Origin: Streptomyces katrae
Lineage (GTDB): Bacteria > Actinomycetota > Actinomycetes > Streptomycetales > Streptomycetaceae
Assembly (NCBI RefSeq): GCF_000717655.1
Contig: NZ_JNZY01000017.1
Location: 124,001-188,000 of the forward strand
Length of the DNA stretch: 64,000 bases
Direction: 5' to 3'
The notes under the pieces were generated by a model, which did no database searches, was not told the DNA's origin, and saw nothing but the letters and a program-made list of their open reading frames with translations. The position numbers and the translations under genes are program-made. Numbering within the stretch: the stretch's first letter is position 1; each line of letters opens with the position of its first letter. Shown in pieces: positions 35,873 to 45,183 of this stretch.

Positions 35873-36505
35873 ATGCCTCGTCGTGACCTGCCGCCTCCGC
35901 CGCCTCCCGCCCACCTGCGCGCCTGGCTGGACGAGGGCACCGTACGGGCCGACCGGGCGCGGTTCCTGCAGGACCTGCGCCGGCGCAGCCTGGGCATCGG
36001 GCGGTTGCTGCTGCTCTGGACCGTCGCCGCGGTCTTCGCGCTCGGCTGGTCCTTCGTCGGCATGGCCCTGATGTCCTTCGAGGTGCCCGGCGACCCGTTC
36101 GCGTACGTATTCGGCCTCATCTTCGCCCTCCTCGGCGCGGGCGTGCTGATCCCGGCGGGGTTCTGGTTCGCCCGCGGCGCCAAGCGCGACCGCCGGGTGC
36201 GCCAACTGCTGTGCGCATGGGCGGAGTCGGACCGGGATCCGGCCGCCGATGTCCGGCTCCGCGCCCCCGGGCTGAGCCTGACCTGGCTGCTGGCCTCCTT
36301 CGCGCTGGCCGCGTTCGGGCTGTACGTGACCTTCGGGTCCGCGGCGTCGGCCCGCCCGGGCGAGGCGACGTACGGCGAGGTCACGTACTTCATCGGCCTC
36401 GGCATGATCCTGTGGATCACGGGCCTGCTGGGCCTCGGCAAGGCGGGCGCGCACTACCGGTGGGCGGTGCGCGCCTTCCGCGGCGGCGCTACTGCGGTGC
36501 GCTGA
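35873..36505 (+). CDS. Hypothetical four-TM membrane protein
   Basis: 210 residues from ATG 35873 (MPRRDLPPPPPPAHLRAWLD). Four hydrophobic segments are seen in two pairs (LLLLWTVAAVFALGWSFVGM, GLIFALLGAGVLIPAGFWF, WLLASFALAAFGLYVTFG, YFIGLGMILWITGLLGLG). TATCGT ends 7 nt before ATG 35873, supporting this start over ATG 35867. No function is known. Its end overlaps the convergent methyltransferase gene by 17 bp. Confidence 0.7.
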   Translation: MPRRDLPPPPPPAHLRAWLDEGTVRADRARFLQDLRRRSLGIGRLLLLWTVAAVFALGWSFVGMALMSFEVPGDPFAYVFGLIFALLGAGVLIPAGFWFARGAKRDRRVRQLLCAWAESDRDPAADVRLRAPGLSLTWLLASFALAAFGLYVTFGSAASARPGEATYGEVTYFIGLGMILWITGLLGLGKAGAHYRWAVRAFRGGATAVR

Positions 36506-37670
36506 CCGGCGAGCCGATCAGCATCGAGGGGGCGCCCGCGACCCGGGTCAGGAAGACCGTCGCGGAGTGCGGCCCCTGCGGCTTGACCTTCTTGCGCAGC
36601 TCCTCGGGCTCGATGGCCGAACCGCGCTTCTTCACGGTCAGGATGCCCACCTCGCGCTCGCGCAGCAGTGCCTTGAGCTTCTTGAGGCCGAAGGGCAGCA
36701 CGTCGGTGATCTCGTACGCGGCGGCGTACGGCGTCGCGCGCAGCTCGTCGGCGGTGACGTACGCAATGGTCGGGTCGATGAGCCGGCCGCCCAGCTGCTC
36801 GGCGACCTCGGCGACGAGGTGGGCGCGGATCACGGCGCCGTCGGGCTCGTACAGGTAGCGGCCGACGGGCCCGGCCTCGGGATCGGGCAGGGGATCGGCG
36901 GTGTGCAGGGTGCGCGGGCCGGGCAGCAGGGTGGCGCGGACGGTGCCGGGCACGGTCCCGAACCACAGCACGGCCTCCTTGACGTCGCCCTGGTCCGAGA
37001 TCCACTCGGCCTCGGCCTCCTGCGGCACGGCCTCGTGCGGGATTCCGGGGGCGATCTTGATGGCGGCGTACTCGGCCGTGCGGGCGGCCTCGACGGCCCA
37101 TGACAGCGGCGGCGAGTAGCTCTCCGGGTCGAAGATCCGGCCGCGGCCGCCGCGCCGGGCCGGGTCGAGGAAGACGGCGTCGCACCCGGAGGTGTCCACG
37201 TCGGTCACGTCCGCCTCGCGGACCTCGATGAGCTCCGCCAGCCCCAGGGCCTCGGCGTTGGCGCGGGCGACGGCGACGGTCAGCGGGTCGCGGTCCACGG
37301 CCAGTACGCGGATGCCGAGCCGGGCCAGGGCGAGGGCGTCGCCGCCGATGCCGCAGCACAGGTCGGCGACGCTGCGCACGCCGAGTTCCGCGAGCCGCCC
37401 GGCGCGGTACGAGGCCACCGAGGCGCGGGTGGCCATCTCGCCGCCGCCGGGCGTGAAGTACATCCGGAACGCGTCCTCGGCGCCGAACTTCGCCACCGCT
37501 CGCTGCCGCAGCCGGGCCTGCCCGAGCGCGGCGGAGACCAGTGCGGCGGGGTGCTCGCGGCGCAGCCGGGTGGCGACGGCGAGTTCCTGGGACGGGTCGT
37601 AGTCGCGCAGCGAGTCGAGGAGGGCGCGGCCCTCGGCGGTGAGGAGCGCGGCGAAGTCTTCGGGGGTCAC
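36489..37670 (-). CDS. Class I SAM-dependent methyltransferase with THUMP-like C-terminal domain
   Basis: 393 residues from GTG 37670 (MTPEDFAALLTAEGRALLDS). The Rossmann core has the SAM motif VADLCCGIGGDALALARLG (about 102-120) and acid VLAVDRDPLT, then the catalytic-type DAVFLDPARRGGRGR. The C-terminal about 100 residues with FGLKKLKALLREREVGILTV and KRGSAIEPEELRKKVKPQGP match the THUMP-like domain of a family assumed to act on RNA; the substrate is unknown. GACAAT ends 6 nt before the GTG, so it may be leaderless. Confidence 0.85.
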   Translation of the reverse strand: MTPEDFAALLTAEGRALLDSLRDYDPSQELAVATRLRREHPAALVSAALGQARLRQRAVAKFGAEDAFRMYFTPGGGEMATRASVASYRAGRLAELGVRSVADLCCGIGGDALALARLGIRVLAVDRDPLTVAVARANAEALGLAELIEVREADVTDVDTSGCDAVFLDPARRGGRGRIFDPESYSPPLSWAVEAARTAEYAAIKIAPGIPHEAVPQEAEAEWISDQGDVKEAVLWFGTVPGTVRATLLPGPRTLHTADPLPDPEAGPVGRYLYEPDGAVIRAHLVAEVAEQLGGRLIDPTIAYVTADELRATPYAAAYEITDVLPFGLKKLKALLREREVGILTVKKRGSAIEPEELRKKVKPQGPHSATVFLTRVAGAPSMLIGSPVSAPQ

Positions 37671-37770
37671 CGGTTCATTGTCGGTCAGTGTGGGCCACTC
37701 GATGGAAGGTCGTCTTCCGTTCGCGGTGTCGGCGGGGCGGCGTGCGGGTCGGATGCCAGGATGCGCTGCT

Positions 37771-38730
37771 ATGCAGCTAGTCAGACAAAAGGAACATAAG
37801 ACGCTCCATGGTCACCGGTCCGCGGTCGGTCCGCGCGGCCGAGTCGGGGTGGCACTGGCCGCACTGCTGGTCGCCGCCCTCGGAACCGGCTGCGGCTCCT
37901 CCGCGGACTCGCAGACGCCGGCCAAGACCAAGGCCGGCAAAGCCGGCAAGGGCGCCGAGGCGGCGGGTGCGGCGGGCGCGGCCGCGGGCTCGGCCGAGCA
38001 GCTGAAGGCCGCCCAGCAGGCCCGGATCGCCGCGGCGAAGAAGTGGAAACTGGCCAAGCCGCCGCTGGCCGCGCCGGCCGCACCGCAGACGAAGCCGGAG
38101 ATCAGCACCCGCGAGGGCTTCGAGGTCGAGGGCCAGGAAGGCCTCCCGCCGGTCTTCACCACCGTCCCCACGGAGGACAAGGTCGTCTTCCTGACGATCG
38201 ACGACGGCGCGGAGAAGGACCCCGAGTTCCTGAAGATGATGCAGGAGCTGAAGATCCCGTACACGGCGTTCCTCAGCGACTACCTCGTCCGCGACAACTA
38301 CCCCTACTTCAAGGAGATGCAGGCCGCCGGCGTCACCCTGAACAACCACACGCTCAACCACCGGTACATGCCGGCCCTCTCGTACGAGGAGCAGCACGAG
38401 GAGATCTGCGGCCAGCAGGACACGATCCAGAAGCAGTTCGGCAAACGGCCGACGCTCTTCCGGCCGCCGTACGGCAACTACAACGAGGACACGCTGCGCG
38501 CGGCGAAGTCCTGCGGCATCAAGGCGGTCCCGCTGTGGAACGCCGAGGCCTTCCCGAACCGCATGGACTGGCGGGAGTGGGACCGCGACCTCCACCCCGG
38601 CGACATCATCCTGACTCATTTCCGAGGGCGGGAGGACTGGAAGGGGTCGATGCCTGACATGATCCGTCATGTCATGAAGACCGTCACGGACAAAGGGTAC
38701 GCCGTGGCTCGCCTGGAGGACTACTTGTGA
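37771..38730 (+). CDS. Lipoprotein polysaccharide deacetylase (NodB family), copy 1
   Basis: 319 residues from ATG 37771. The signal peptide ends with lipobox LGTGC (Cys41). A Lys/Ala-rich linker leads to a NodB domain with VVFLTIDDGAEKDPEFLKMM (catalytic Asp and metal Asp), NNHTLNH (metal His pair), RPPYGNYNED and DIILTHFRG. Metal-dependent removal of acetyl groups from a wall polymer is expected; the substrate is unknown. CCAGGA 9 nt upstream is a weak ribosome-binding site. The following paralogue overlaps by 4 nt. Confidence 0.88.
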   Translation: MQLVRQKEHKTLHGHRSAVGPRGRVGVALAALLVAALGTGCGSSADSQTPAKTKAGKAGKGAEAAGAAGAAAGSAEQLKAAQQARIAAAKKWKLAKPPLAAPAAPQTKPEISTREGFEVEGQEGLPPVFTTVPTEDKVVFLTIDDGAEKDPEFLKMMQELKIPYTAFLSDYLVRDNYPYFKEMQAAGVTLNNHTLNHRYMPALSYEEQHEEICGQQDTIQKQFGKRPTLFRPPYGNYNEDTLRAAKSCGIKAVPLWNAEAFPNRMDWREWDRDLHPGDIILTHFRGREDWKGSMPDMIRHVMKTVTDKGYAVARLEDYL

Positions 38731-39596
38731 GGTACGCGCGCCGGTTGACAGCCGGAACGCTGGCGGCCGGCGCGCTCGCGCTGTCCCTGACGGGGTGCGG
38801 GAACAGCGTGGACCCGATCGAAAGACTGGGCCGCAAGACGGCGGAGGCGCAGCAGTCGCCGACGGCGACTCCGTCGCGGTCGGCGGCCACTGCCGCGCCC
38901 GGGGACGAGGCGTACAGGAAGTGGGGCTTGAAGTCCCCCCTGGAGTTCGCCCCGAAGCCCGCCCAGAAGCCCGCCCTCCCGTCGGCCACCCCGGGCAAGG
39001 CCCAGGTGGTGGACCGAATACCCGTCCCGCCGACGGACAAAGTCGTCTTCCTGACCTTCGACGACGGCGCGGAGAAGGACCCCGAGTTCCTGAAGATGGC
39101 GGCCGACCTCAAGCTGCCGATCAGCATGTTCCTGACGGACAACATAGCGTCGTCGGACTACGGGCACTTCGAGAAGCTCCGCGACAACGGTTCCGGCAGC
39201 ACGATCAACAACCACACGCTGACGCACCCGAACCTCCGGACCCTGCCCTTCGCGGCGCAGAAGAAGGAGATCTGCGGCCAGCAGGAGCGTCTGGAGAAGC
39301 GCTTCGGCACCAAGCCGGTCCGCTTCCGCCCGCCGTACGGCAACTACAACGACGACACCCTCAAGGCCGCCGCCGAATGCGGCATCTCGCAGGTTGTCCT
39401 GTGGCGCGCGTCGATGCAGATCAACAACTTCCAGTACGCCGAGGGCTCCGCCCTCAAACCGGGCGACATCATCCTGGCCCACTTCCGCGGCCCGTCGGAA
39501 CTCAAGGGCTCGACGGAAATCCAGATGACGACCCGCATGCTCCAGCGCATCCAGGAACAGGGCTACCGCATCGGCCGCCTGGAGGACTACCTCTGA
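38727..39596 (+). CDS. Lipoprotein polysaccharide deacetylase (NodB family), copy 2
   Basis: 289 residues from GTG 38727, which overlaps the previous stop (GTGA) and has GGAGGA upstream. The lipobox is LSLTGC (Cys24). The NodB domain has VVFLTFDDGAEKDPEFLKMA, NNHTLTH, RPPYGNYNDD and DIILAHFRG. It is a tandem paralogue of copy 1; both end with RLEDYL. Here motif 1 is the usual TFDDG, against TIDDG in copy 1. Likely an envelope enzyme co-translated with copy 1. Confidence 0.9.
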   Translation: MRYARRLTAGTLAAGALALSLTGCGNSVDPIERLGRKTAEAQQSPTATPSRSAATAAPGDEAYRKWGLKSPLEFAPKPAQKPALPSATPGKAQVVDRIPVPPTDKVVFLTFDDGAEKDPEFLKMAADLKLPISMFLTDNIASSDYGHFEKLRDNGSGSTINNHTLTHPNLRTLPFAAQKKEICGQQERLEKRFGTKPVRFRPPYGNYNDDTLKAAAECGISQVVLWRASMQINNFQYAEGSALKPGDIILAHFRGPSELKGSTEIQMTTRMLQRIQEQGYRIGRLEDYL

Positions 39597-39848
39597 CCCG
39601 GCCCGCCGGACAACGGATTCCCGGCCGCGGGCTCGACGCGCTGCAACCCCACCACCTCGATCGGCCGGCGGCGTTGCACGGACGGCCGTCGGACGCCGAG
39701 CCGGGCGGAGCGCCTAGCGATTTGCTGCGTCCACGGCCTGACCGGCACCGCAGCGTCATCTCATCGCTGTCTGGTGCAGGTTGACCCCACCCAGACCCGG
39801 AAAGGGTGCCTGTGGGCCCTCCATGCTCCGTACCCCGGTCCCGGCCGC

Positions 39849-41261
39849 TCACCCCCGAGCGGCAGCCCCGGCCGCCACCACCGGCGTGATCGTCGTTTCC
39901 GCCGGGCCCTGGGCGTCCGCCTCGCGTTGGCGTTGCGTGCTGTCACTGATGCGGAGGAGCAGCGCGATCATGATCCAGTTGGCCAGGAGGGACGAGCCGC
40001 CCTTCGCCAGGAACGGCAGCGCCTTGCCGGTCAGCGGGATCAGGCCCGTCACGCCGCCCGCCACCACGAACACCTGCAGCGCCAGCGCCGCCGACAGGCC
40101 CACCGCCAGCAGCTTCCCGAACGGGTCGCGGGCACCCAGCGCCATCCGCAGCCCCCGCTGGACCAGCAGGGCGTACAGGATCAGCACAGCCATGACCCCG
40201 GCCAGCCCGAGCTCCTCGCCCACCGTGGTCAGGATGAAGTCGCTGCGCCCCGCGAAGCCGATCAGCTCCGGGTGGCCCTGCCCCAGCCCCGTGCCCGAAA
40301 TGCCGCCCGTGCCGAAGCTGAACAGCGCCTGCGCGGACTGGTCCGAGACGACCCCTGGCGGCCGCTCCTTCCAGTAGTACGACAGCGGCTCCAGCCAGGC
40401 GGCCACGCGCCCCTTGACGTGCGGTTCCGTCGAGCCCACGACGAAGGCCCCCACCCCCGCCATGAGCAGGCCCGTCACGATCCAGCTGGTGCGCTCGGTG
40501 GCGACGTACAGCATCACCACGAACACACCGAAGAAGATCAGCGACGTACCCAGGTCGCGCTCGAAGACCAGCACCAGCAGCGACACGATCCACACCGTGA
40601 TGATCGGCCCGAGCTGCCGCATCGGCGGCAGCCGCATGCCCAGGAACTTCCGGCCCGTCAGGGCCAGCGAGTCCCGGTGGATGACGAGATAGCCCGCGAA
40701 GAAGACCGAGATCATGATCTTCACGAACTCGCCCGGCTGGAGCGAGAACCCGAACAGGATGATCCAGCGTTTCGCCCCGTACGTGTCCGCGCCGAAGAAC
40801 GCCGGCGCGATCAGCAGCACCAGCGCGACGGCCATCGTGATGTAGATGAACCGCTGCAGCAGCCGGTGGTCGCGCAGCAGCGCCACCACCGCCAGGCACG
40901 CGGCCACGCCGATGACCGTCCACTGCAGCTGTCCGGGCGCGTTCGCGTCACCGCCGTACCGCGCGATGTACGACTGGTCGAGCCGGTGCAGCAGCACCAG
41001 CCCGAGCCCCGACAGCAGCATCGCGAGCGGGAAGATCAGCGGATCCGCGTACGCCGCGAACCGGCGCACGCCCAGGTGCCCCACCAGCGCCAGCAGCGTC
41101 ATGCTGATCGTGAAACCGGTGAGGTTGGCTGGCAGCTCGCCGTTCATCGCCAGGCCGGCGCTCGCATGCCCGAAGACGGTGAGGGCAACGACGAAGACAA
41201 GAAGCAGCGCCTCGGTACGGCGGCGTGCGCCCGCCGTCGTGAGGGGTCTCAGTCCGCGCAC
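39849..41261 (-). CDS. SEDS family protein (FtsW/RodA/SpoVE)
   Basis: 470 residues with about twelve hydrophobic segments. SEDS proteins polymerise lipid II glycan strands with a partner class B PBP. The family marks are ADTYGAKRWIILFGFSLQPG (about 155-174), RDLGTSLIFFGVFVVMLY, GTGLGQGHPELIGFAGRSDF with ILTTVGEELGLAGV, and GLIPLTGKALPFLAKGGSSL near the end. No PBP gene is adjacent, so whether it serves division, elongation or sporulation is open. The GTG 41261 start overlaps the end of a 66-codon ORF by 13 nt. Confidence 0.9.
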   Translation of the reverse strand: MRGLRPLTTAGARRRTEALLLVFVVALTVFGHASAGLAMNGELPANLTGFTISMTLLALVGHLGVRRFAAYADPLIFPLAMLLSGLGLVLLHRLDQSYIARYGGDANAPGQLQWTVIGVAACLAVVALLRDHRLLQRFIYITMAVALVLLIAPAFFGADTYGAKRWIILFGFSLQPGEFVKIMISVFFAGYLVIHRDSLALTGRKFLGMRLPPMRQLGPIITVWIVSLLVLVFERDLGTSLIFFGVFVVMLYVATERTSWIVTGLLMAGVGAFVVGSTEPHVKGRVAAWLEPLSYYWKERPPGVVSDQSAQALFSFGTGGISGTGLGQGHPELIGFAGRSDFILTTVGEELGLAGVMAVLILYALLVQRGLRMALGARDPFGKLLAVGLSAALALQVFVVAGGVTGLIPLTGKALPFLAKGGSSLLANWIMIALLLRISDSTQRQREADAQGPAETTITPVVAAGAAARG

Positions 41262-41449
41262 GGGATGCCGCCACCGTCGATGGCGGGGCCGCCGCTGCCG
41301 CTGCCGCTGCCGCTGGCGCTCGAGGTCGGCGCCCGGGCGGCGGCAGCCGGTCCCGGGGGCGCCCCTGGTGCGTCGCTCGGGCTCGGAGCGGCCGCAGAGG
41401 CGGAAGCCTCCGGTCCGATCTGCTCGGCAATGAGGCGCTTTATCTTCAT
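41249..41449 (-). CDS. Small Gly/Ser/Ala-rich ORF coupled to the SEDS gene
   Basis: 66 residues beginning MKIKRLIAEQIGPEASASAA, then Pro/Ala-rich and a (Ser-Gly) run, ending GGGIPCAD. Its TGA lies inside the start region of the SEDS gene (13-nt overlap), a typical coupling arrangement. No good Shine-Dalgarno stands before the ATG. Upstream, GGAAGGA serves a four-codon ORF ATG GCG AGG ACA TAA (41464-41478), so re-initiation is possible. No known domain; moderate to low confidence. Confidence 0.4.
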   Translation of the reverse strand: MKIKRLIAEQIGPEASASAAAPSPSDAPGAPPGPAAAARAPTSSASGSGSGSGGPAIDGGGIPCAD

Positions 41450-41537
41450 ATCGTCTACGACGTTTATGTCCTCGCCATGGTTCCTTCCGAACCGCTCGAC
41501 GGGCAGTGTCGTGGAGGCCGCCTTCCCGCTTTCCCCA

Positions 41538-41966
41538 TCACCCGGCCGGGCACTCGTGGTTGTCGCCGCCGCTGAAGCACTGCCCGTACGTGCCGTTGTA
41601 CGGCGACGAGGGCGCGGGCGGATCCGCCCGTGGCTCGGCGCGGCCCTGGTAGGCCAGGGCGGCGGCGCCCACGAGCACGGCCGCACACGCCAGTGCCTGG
41701 ACGCATCCGGTGACGGGCGCGCTGCGGCGGAAGGCGCGGCCCGAGACGACCCCGATGGTCAAGGCGGCCAGGACGAGTCCGCCCAGCAGCAGGGTCAGGA
41801 CCGTACGGGCGTCGCCGCCGGTGCCCTCGGCGTCCCAGGCGGCCATCATCGCCACGTAGAGGCCGGCGGCGAGGACGATGGCCTCCAGTACGGTCAGCAG
41901 CAGGGCCGTGGCGATGTCCGCGCCCCAGTCGGATCCGGTGCGCCTGCCGGGTGTGGGTGTCGTCAT
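41538..41966 (-). CDS. Hypothetical membrane protein behind a palindromic operator
   Basis: 142 residues from ATG 41966 (MTTPTPGRRTGSDWGADIAT). Three to four hydrophobic segments (ATALLLTVLEAIVLAAGLYV, TLLLGGLVLAALTIGVVSG, VQALACAAVLVGAAALAY) and a polar tail PSSPYNGTYGQCFSGGDNHE with one Cys. Function unknown. GACACT (41973-41978 on the minus strand) ends 6 nt before this ATG and a perfect palindrome is centred 42.5 bp upstream, which favours this start over ATG 42017. Confidence 0.65.
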   Translation of the reverse strand: MTTPTPGRRTGSDWGADIATALLLTVLEAIVLAAGLYVAMMAAWDAEGTGGDARTVLTLLLGGLVLAALTIGVVSGRAFRRSAPVTGCVQALACAAVLVGAAALAYQGRAEPRADPPAPSSPYNGTYGQCFSGGDNHECPAG

Positions 41967-42000
41967 GGCCGCAGTGTCGCCCGGGGGCACCGCCCGCACC

Positions 42001-42016
42001 TGAGTACGGGTACTCA
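42001..42016 (-). promoter_or_regulatory. Perfect palindrome TGAGTAC-GG-GTACTCA (activator site candidate)
   Basis: Seven-base arms separated by GG. The centre is 42.5 bp upstream of the leaderless start predicted at 41966, a classic class II activator distance, and no good -35 is present. I recall similar GAGTAC-type palindromes before Streptomyces membrane-protein genes, but the cognate regulator is not known to me. Confidence 0.55.
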
Positions 42017-42083
42017 TAGCCGGGTCCTGCACCTCGCGGCGCGCCGCGGCCCGGCCGGATGGTGACGCCGCGCGGAGGCTGAA

Positions 42084-42110
42084 TTGGCACTCCGCTTGAC
42101 CGAGTGCTAA
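42084..42110 (+). promoter_or_regulatory. CIRCE operator 1 (HrcA site) of groES-groEL1
   Basis: TTGGCACTC, 9-bp spacer, GAGTGCTAA, matching the CIRCE consensus TTAGCACTC-N9-GAGTGCTAA at all but one position. The -35 box lies in its spacer. HrcA would repress here until heat stress. Confidence 0.92.
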
Positions 42111-42125
42111 TCGCCGGAATAGTCT
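42096..42125 (+). promoter_or_regulatory. groES: groES-groEL1 promoter
   Basis: TTGACC (42096-42101) and TAGTCT (42120-42125) with 18-bp spacing. The predicted start near 42132 falls inside CIRCE 2, so both operators flank the core promoter. Confidence 0.8.
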
Positions 42126-42130
42126 CGCAC

Positions 42131-42157
42131 CTGGCACTCGCCACCGGTGAGTGCCAA
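42131..42157 (+). promoter_or_regulatory. CIRCE operator 2 (HrcA site)
   Basis: CTGGCACTC, 9-bp spacer, GAGTGCCAA: an imperfect CIRCE copy covering the predicted transcription start, 47 bp downstream of the first. Confidence 0.85.
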
Positions 42158-42256
42158 CACAGCGACGGGCAGGTCCGGCACCCGCGACGACGGATCCACC
42201 TGGTCGCCACCTCAGACAGTTAGCCCCGTGAGATCTCCGAAGGGGGAGGTCGGATC

Positions 42257-42565
42257 GTGACGACCACCAGCTCCAAGGTTGCCATCAAGCCGCTCGAGGA
42301 CCGCATCGTGGTCCAGCCGCTCGACGCCGAGCAGACCACGGCTTCCGGCCTGGTCATCCCGGACACCGCGAAGGAGAAGCCCCAGGAGGGCGTCGTCCTC
42401 GCCGTGGGCCCGGGTCGCTTCGAGGACGGCCAGCGTCTCCCGCTGGACGTCAGCGTCGGCGACATCGTGCTGTACAGCAAGTACGGCGGCACCGAAGTGA
42501 AGTACAGCGGCGAGGAGTACCTCGTCCTCTCGGCTCGCGACGTGCTCGCGATCATCGAGAAGTAA
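42257..42565 (+). CDS. groES: Co-chaperonin GroES
   Basis: 102 residues from GTG 42257, with GGGGGAGG upstream. GroES caps the GroEL cavity. [20 protein letters not shown], the mobile loop around [18 protein letters not shown] and the roof [20 protein letters not shown] are conserved. It is controlled by two CIRCE sites and followed by groEL1 after 116 bp holding an RNA stem. Confidence 0.97.
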   Translation: MTTTSSKVAIKPLEDRIVVQPLDAEQTTASGLVIPDTAKEKPQEGVVLAVGPGRFEDGQRLPLDVSVGDIVLYSKYGGTEVKYSGEEYLVLSARDVLAIIEK

Positions 42566-42591
42566 TTCACCGAAGCGCCAAGCATTGCTTT

Positions 42592-42644
42592 GAGCTGCGC
42601 CCCTGGTCACCCCGCTGATTGCCGGGCGGCAAGGGGCGCAGTTC
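42592..42644 (+). other. Intercistronic stem between groES and groEL1
   Basis: GAGCTGCGCCCCT (42592-42604) pairs over 13 bp with AGGGGCGCAGTTC (42632-42644), one G-T wobble, with a 27-nt loop. No T-run follows. It may attenuate, stabilise or direct processing of the bicistronic mRNA. Confidence 0.6.
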
Positions 42645-42672
42645 GTTAAACCCGAGTTTTCGAGAGGGCTGA

Positions 42673-44310
<1,638 letters not shown>

Positions 44311-44328
44311 CCTGCCGAGTAGCTGAAC

Positions 44329-44370
44329 GGGCCCCGGTCGCCGCCGCCAACGCGGCGGTGACCGGGGCCC
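44329..44370. terminator. Terminator after groEL1 (bidirectional)
   Basis: A 19-bp stem, GGGCCCCGGTCGCCGCCGC (44329-44347) with GCGGCGGTGACCGGGGCCC (44352-44370), one wobble, loop CAAC, followed by TTTCC. It lies between convergent genes. Confidence 0.9.
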
Positions 44371-44385
44371 TTTCCGTGACCGGGA

Positions 44386-45078
44386 CTACTGCATCGCGCC
44401 CAGTTCCTTCATCAGGCGCATGGCGTCGTAGTGCCACCAGCCCTCCTTGATCATCCCGTTCTCGCACCGGAAGACCGTCGTGCCGGTCATCGTGCAGGTC
44501 TTGCCGGTCGGGGCGATCCCCATGAACTCGCCCTTGTGCTCGCCGGTCCAGGTCCACAGGGTGGTGACGTAGTCCTCCTGGGCCATCTGGGCGTCCAGCG
44601 TGAAGGTGAAGTCGAAGGCGCTGCGCCACATCTGCACGTCCTCGCGCATGCCTTCGGGGCCCCTCTTGTCCATCGGGTTGCCGATGTCGTGGTCGCGGTA
44701 GTCCGACGCGAAGATCTCGTCGGCGGCGGACATGTCGCCCTTCATCGCGAGATCGTCGAACATGCGGTTCGCGAGCAGCGTGTTGAGGTGTTCGTCGCGG
44801 ATGACGTCCAGGTTGGTGAAGCGGGGCATCCCGTCGCAGAGCGCCACCATCTCCTGGAACATCTTGTCCGTCTCCGGGAGGTGAGAGTTCTTCATGGCAT
44901 CTTCGTACGACGGGAATTCGACGACGTCGACGAAGTGCGTGTCGGATTCCCGGTCCCGGCCCACCACGGAGTGGGACACGGTGCGCTTGCCCTGCGTCTT
45001 CGCCAGGTACCGGTCGAAGACCTCGTTGACCGCCTCGGGCCTGCTGGTCTCGTAATCGACTATTTGTACGAATGTCAT
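44386..45078 (-). CDS. Two-domain ABM-like / SnoaL-like protein
   Basis: 230 residues (MTFVQIVDYETSRPEAVNEV), with GGGAGGCGCC before the ATG. Residues about 1-90 look like a dimeric alpha-beta barrel (KRTVSHSVVGRDRESDTHFV, DVVEFPSYEDAMKNSHLPET). Residues about 105-230 have the SnoaL/NTF2-like pattern of small cyclases (ANRMFDDLAMKGDMSAADEI, DYRDHDIGNPMDKRGPEGMR, WTWTGEHKGEFMGIAPTGK). Catalytic function unknown; SnoaL relatives include polyketide cyclases and many non-enzymes. A hairpin at 45133-45153 separates it from the upstream SDR gene. Confidence 0.75.
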   Translation of the reverse strand: MTFVQIVDYETSRPEAVNEVFDRYLAKTQGKRTVSHSVVGRDRESDTHFVDVVEFPSYEDAMKNSHLPETDKMFQEMVALCDGMPRFTNLDVIRDEHLNTLLANRMFDDLAMKGDMSAADEIFASDYRDHDIGNPMDKRGPEGMREDVQMWRSAFDFTFTLDAQMAQEDYVTTLWTWTGEHKGEFMGIAPTGKTCTMTGTTVFRCENGMIKEGWWHYDAMRLMKELGAMQ

Positions 45079-45132
45079 GGCGCCTCCCGGGCTGGATGGG
45101 ATAGGTCCAGTTTAGGGAGAATTCACCCGGTC

Positions 45133-45153
45133 GGCCGGTTTTTGAGACCGGCC
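45133..45153 (-). terminator. Hairpin between the SDR gene and the SnoaL-like gene
   Basis: GGCCGGT (45133-45139) pairs with ACCGGCC (45147-45153) around TTTTGAG. A short stem that could end the SDR transcript on the minus strand. Confidence 0.45.
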
Positions 45154-45183
45154 TACCCGTAAGTCACTTGGCGGTCACCCGCT

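Noticed and set aside
39597..39848. Possible gene or RNA element after the second deacetylase
   Set aside because: 252 bp were read on both strands; no ORF with a ribosome-binding site, no strong hairpin and no promoter stood out.
45092..45110. Inverted repeat CTGGA-N9-TCCAG before the SnoaL-like gene as an operator
   Set aside because: Five-base arms are expected by chance in such GC-rich DNA, and no regulator gene is nearby.
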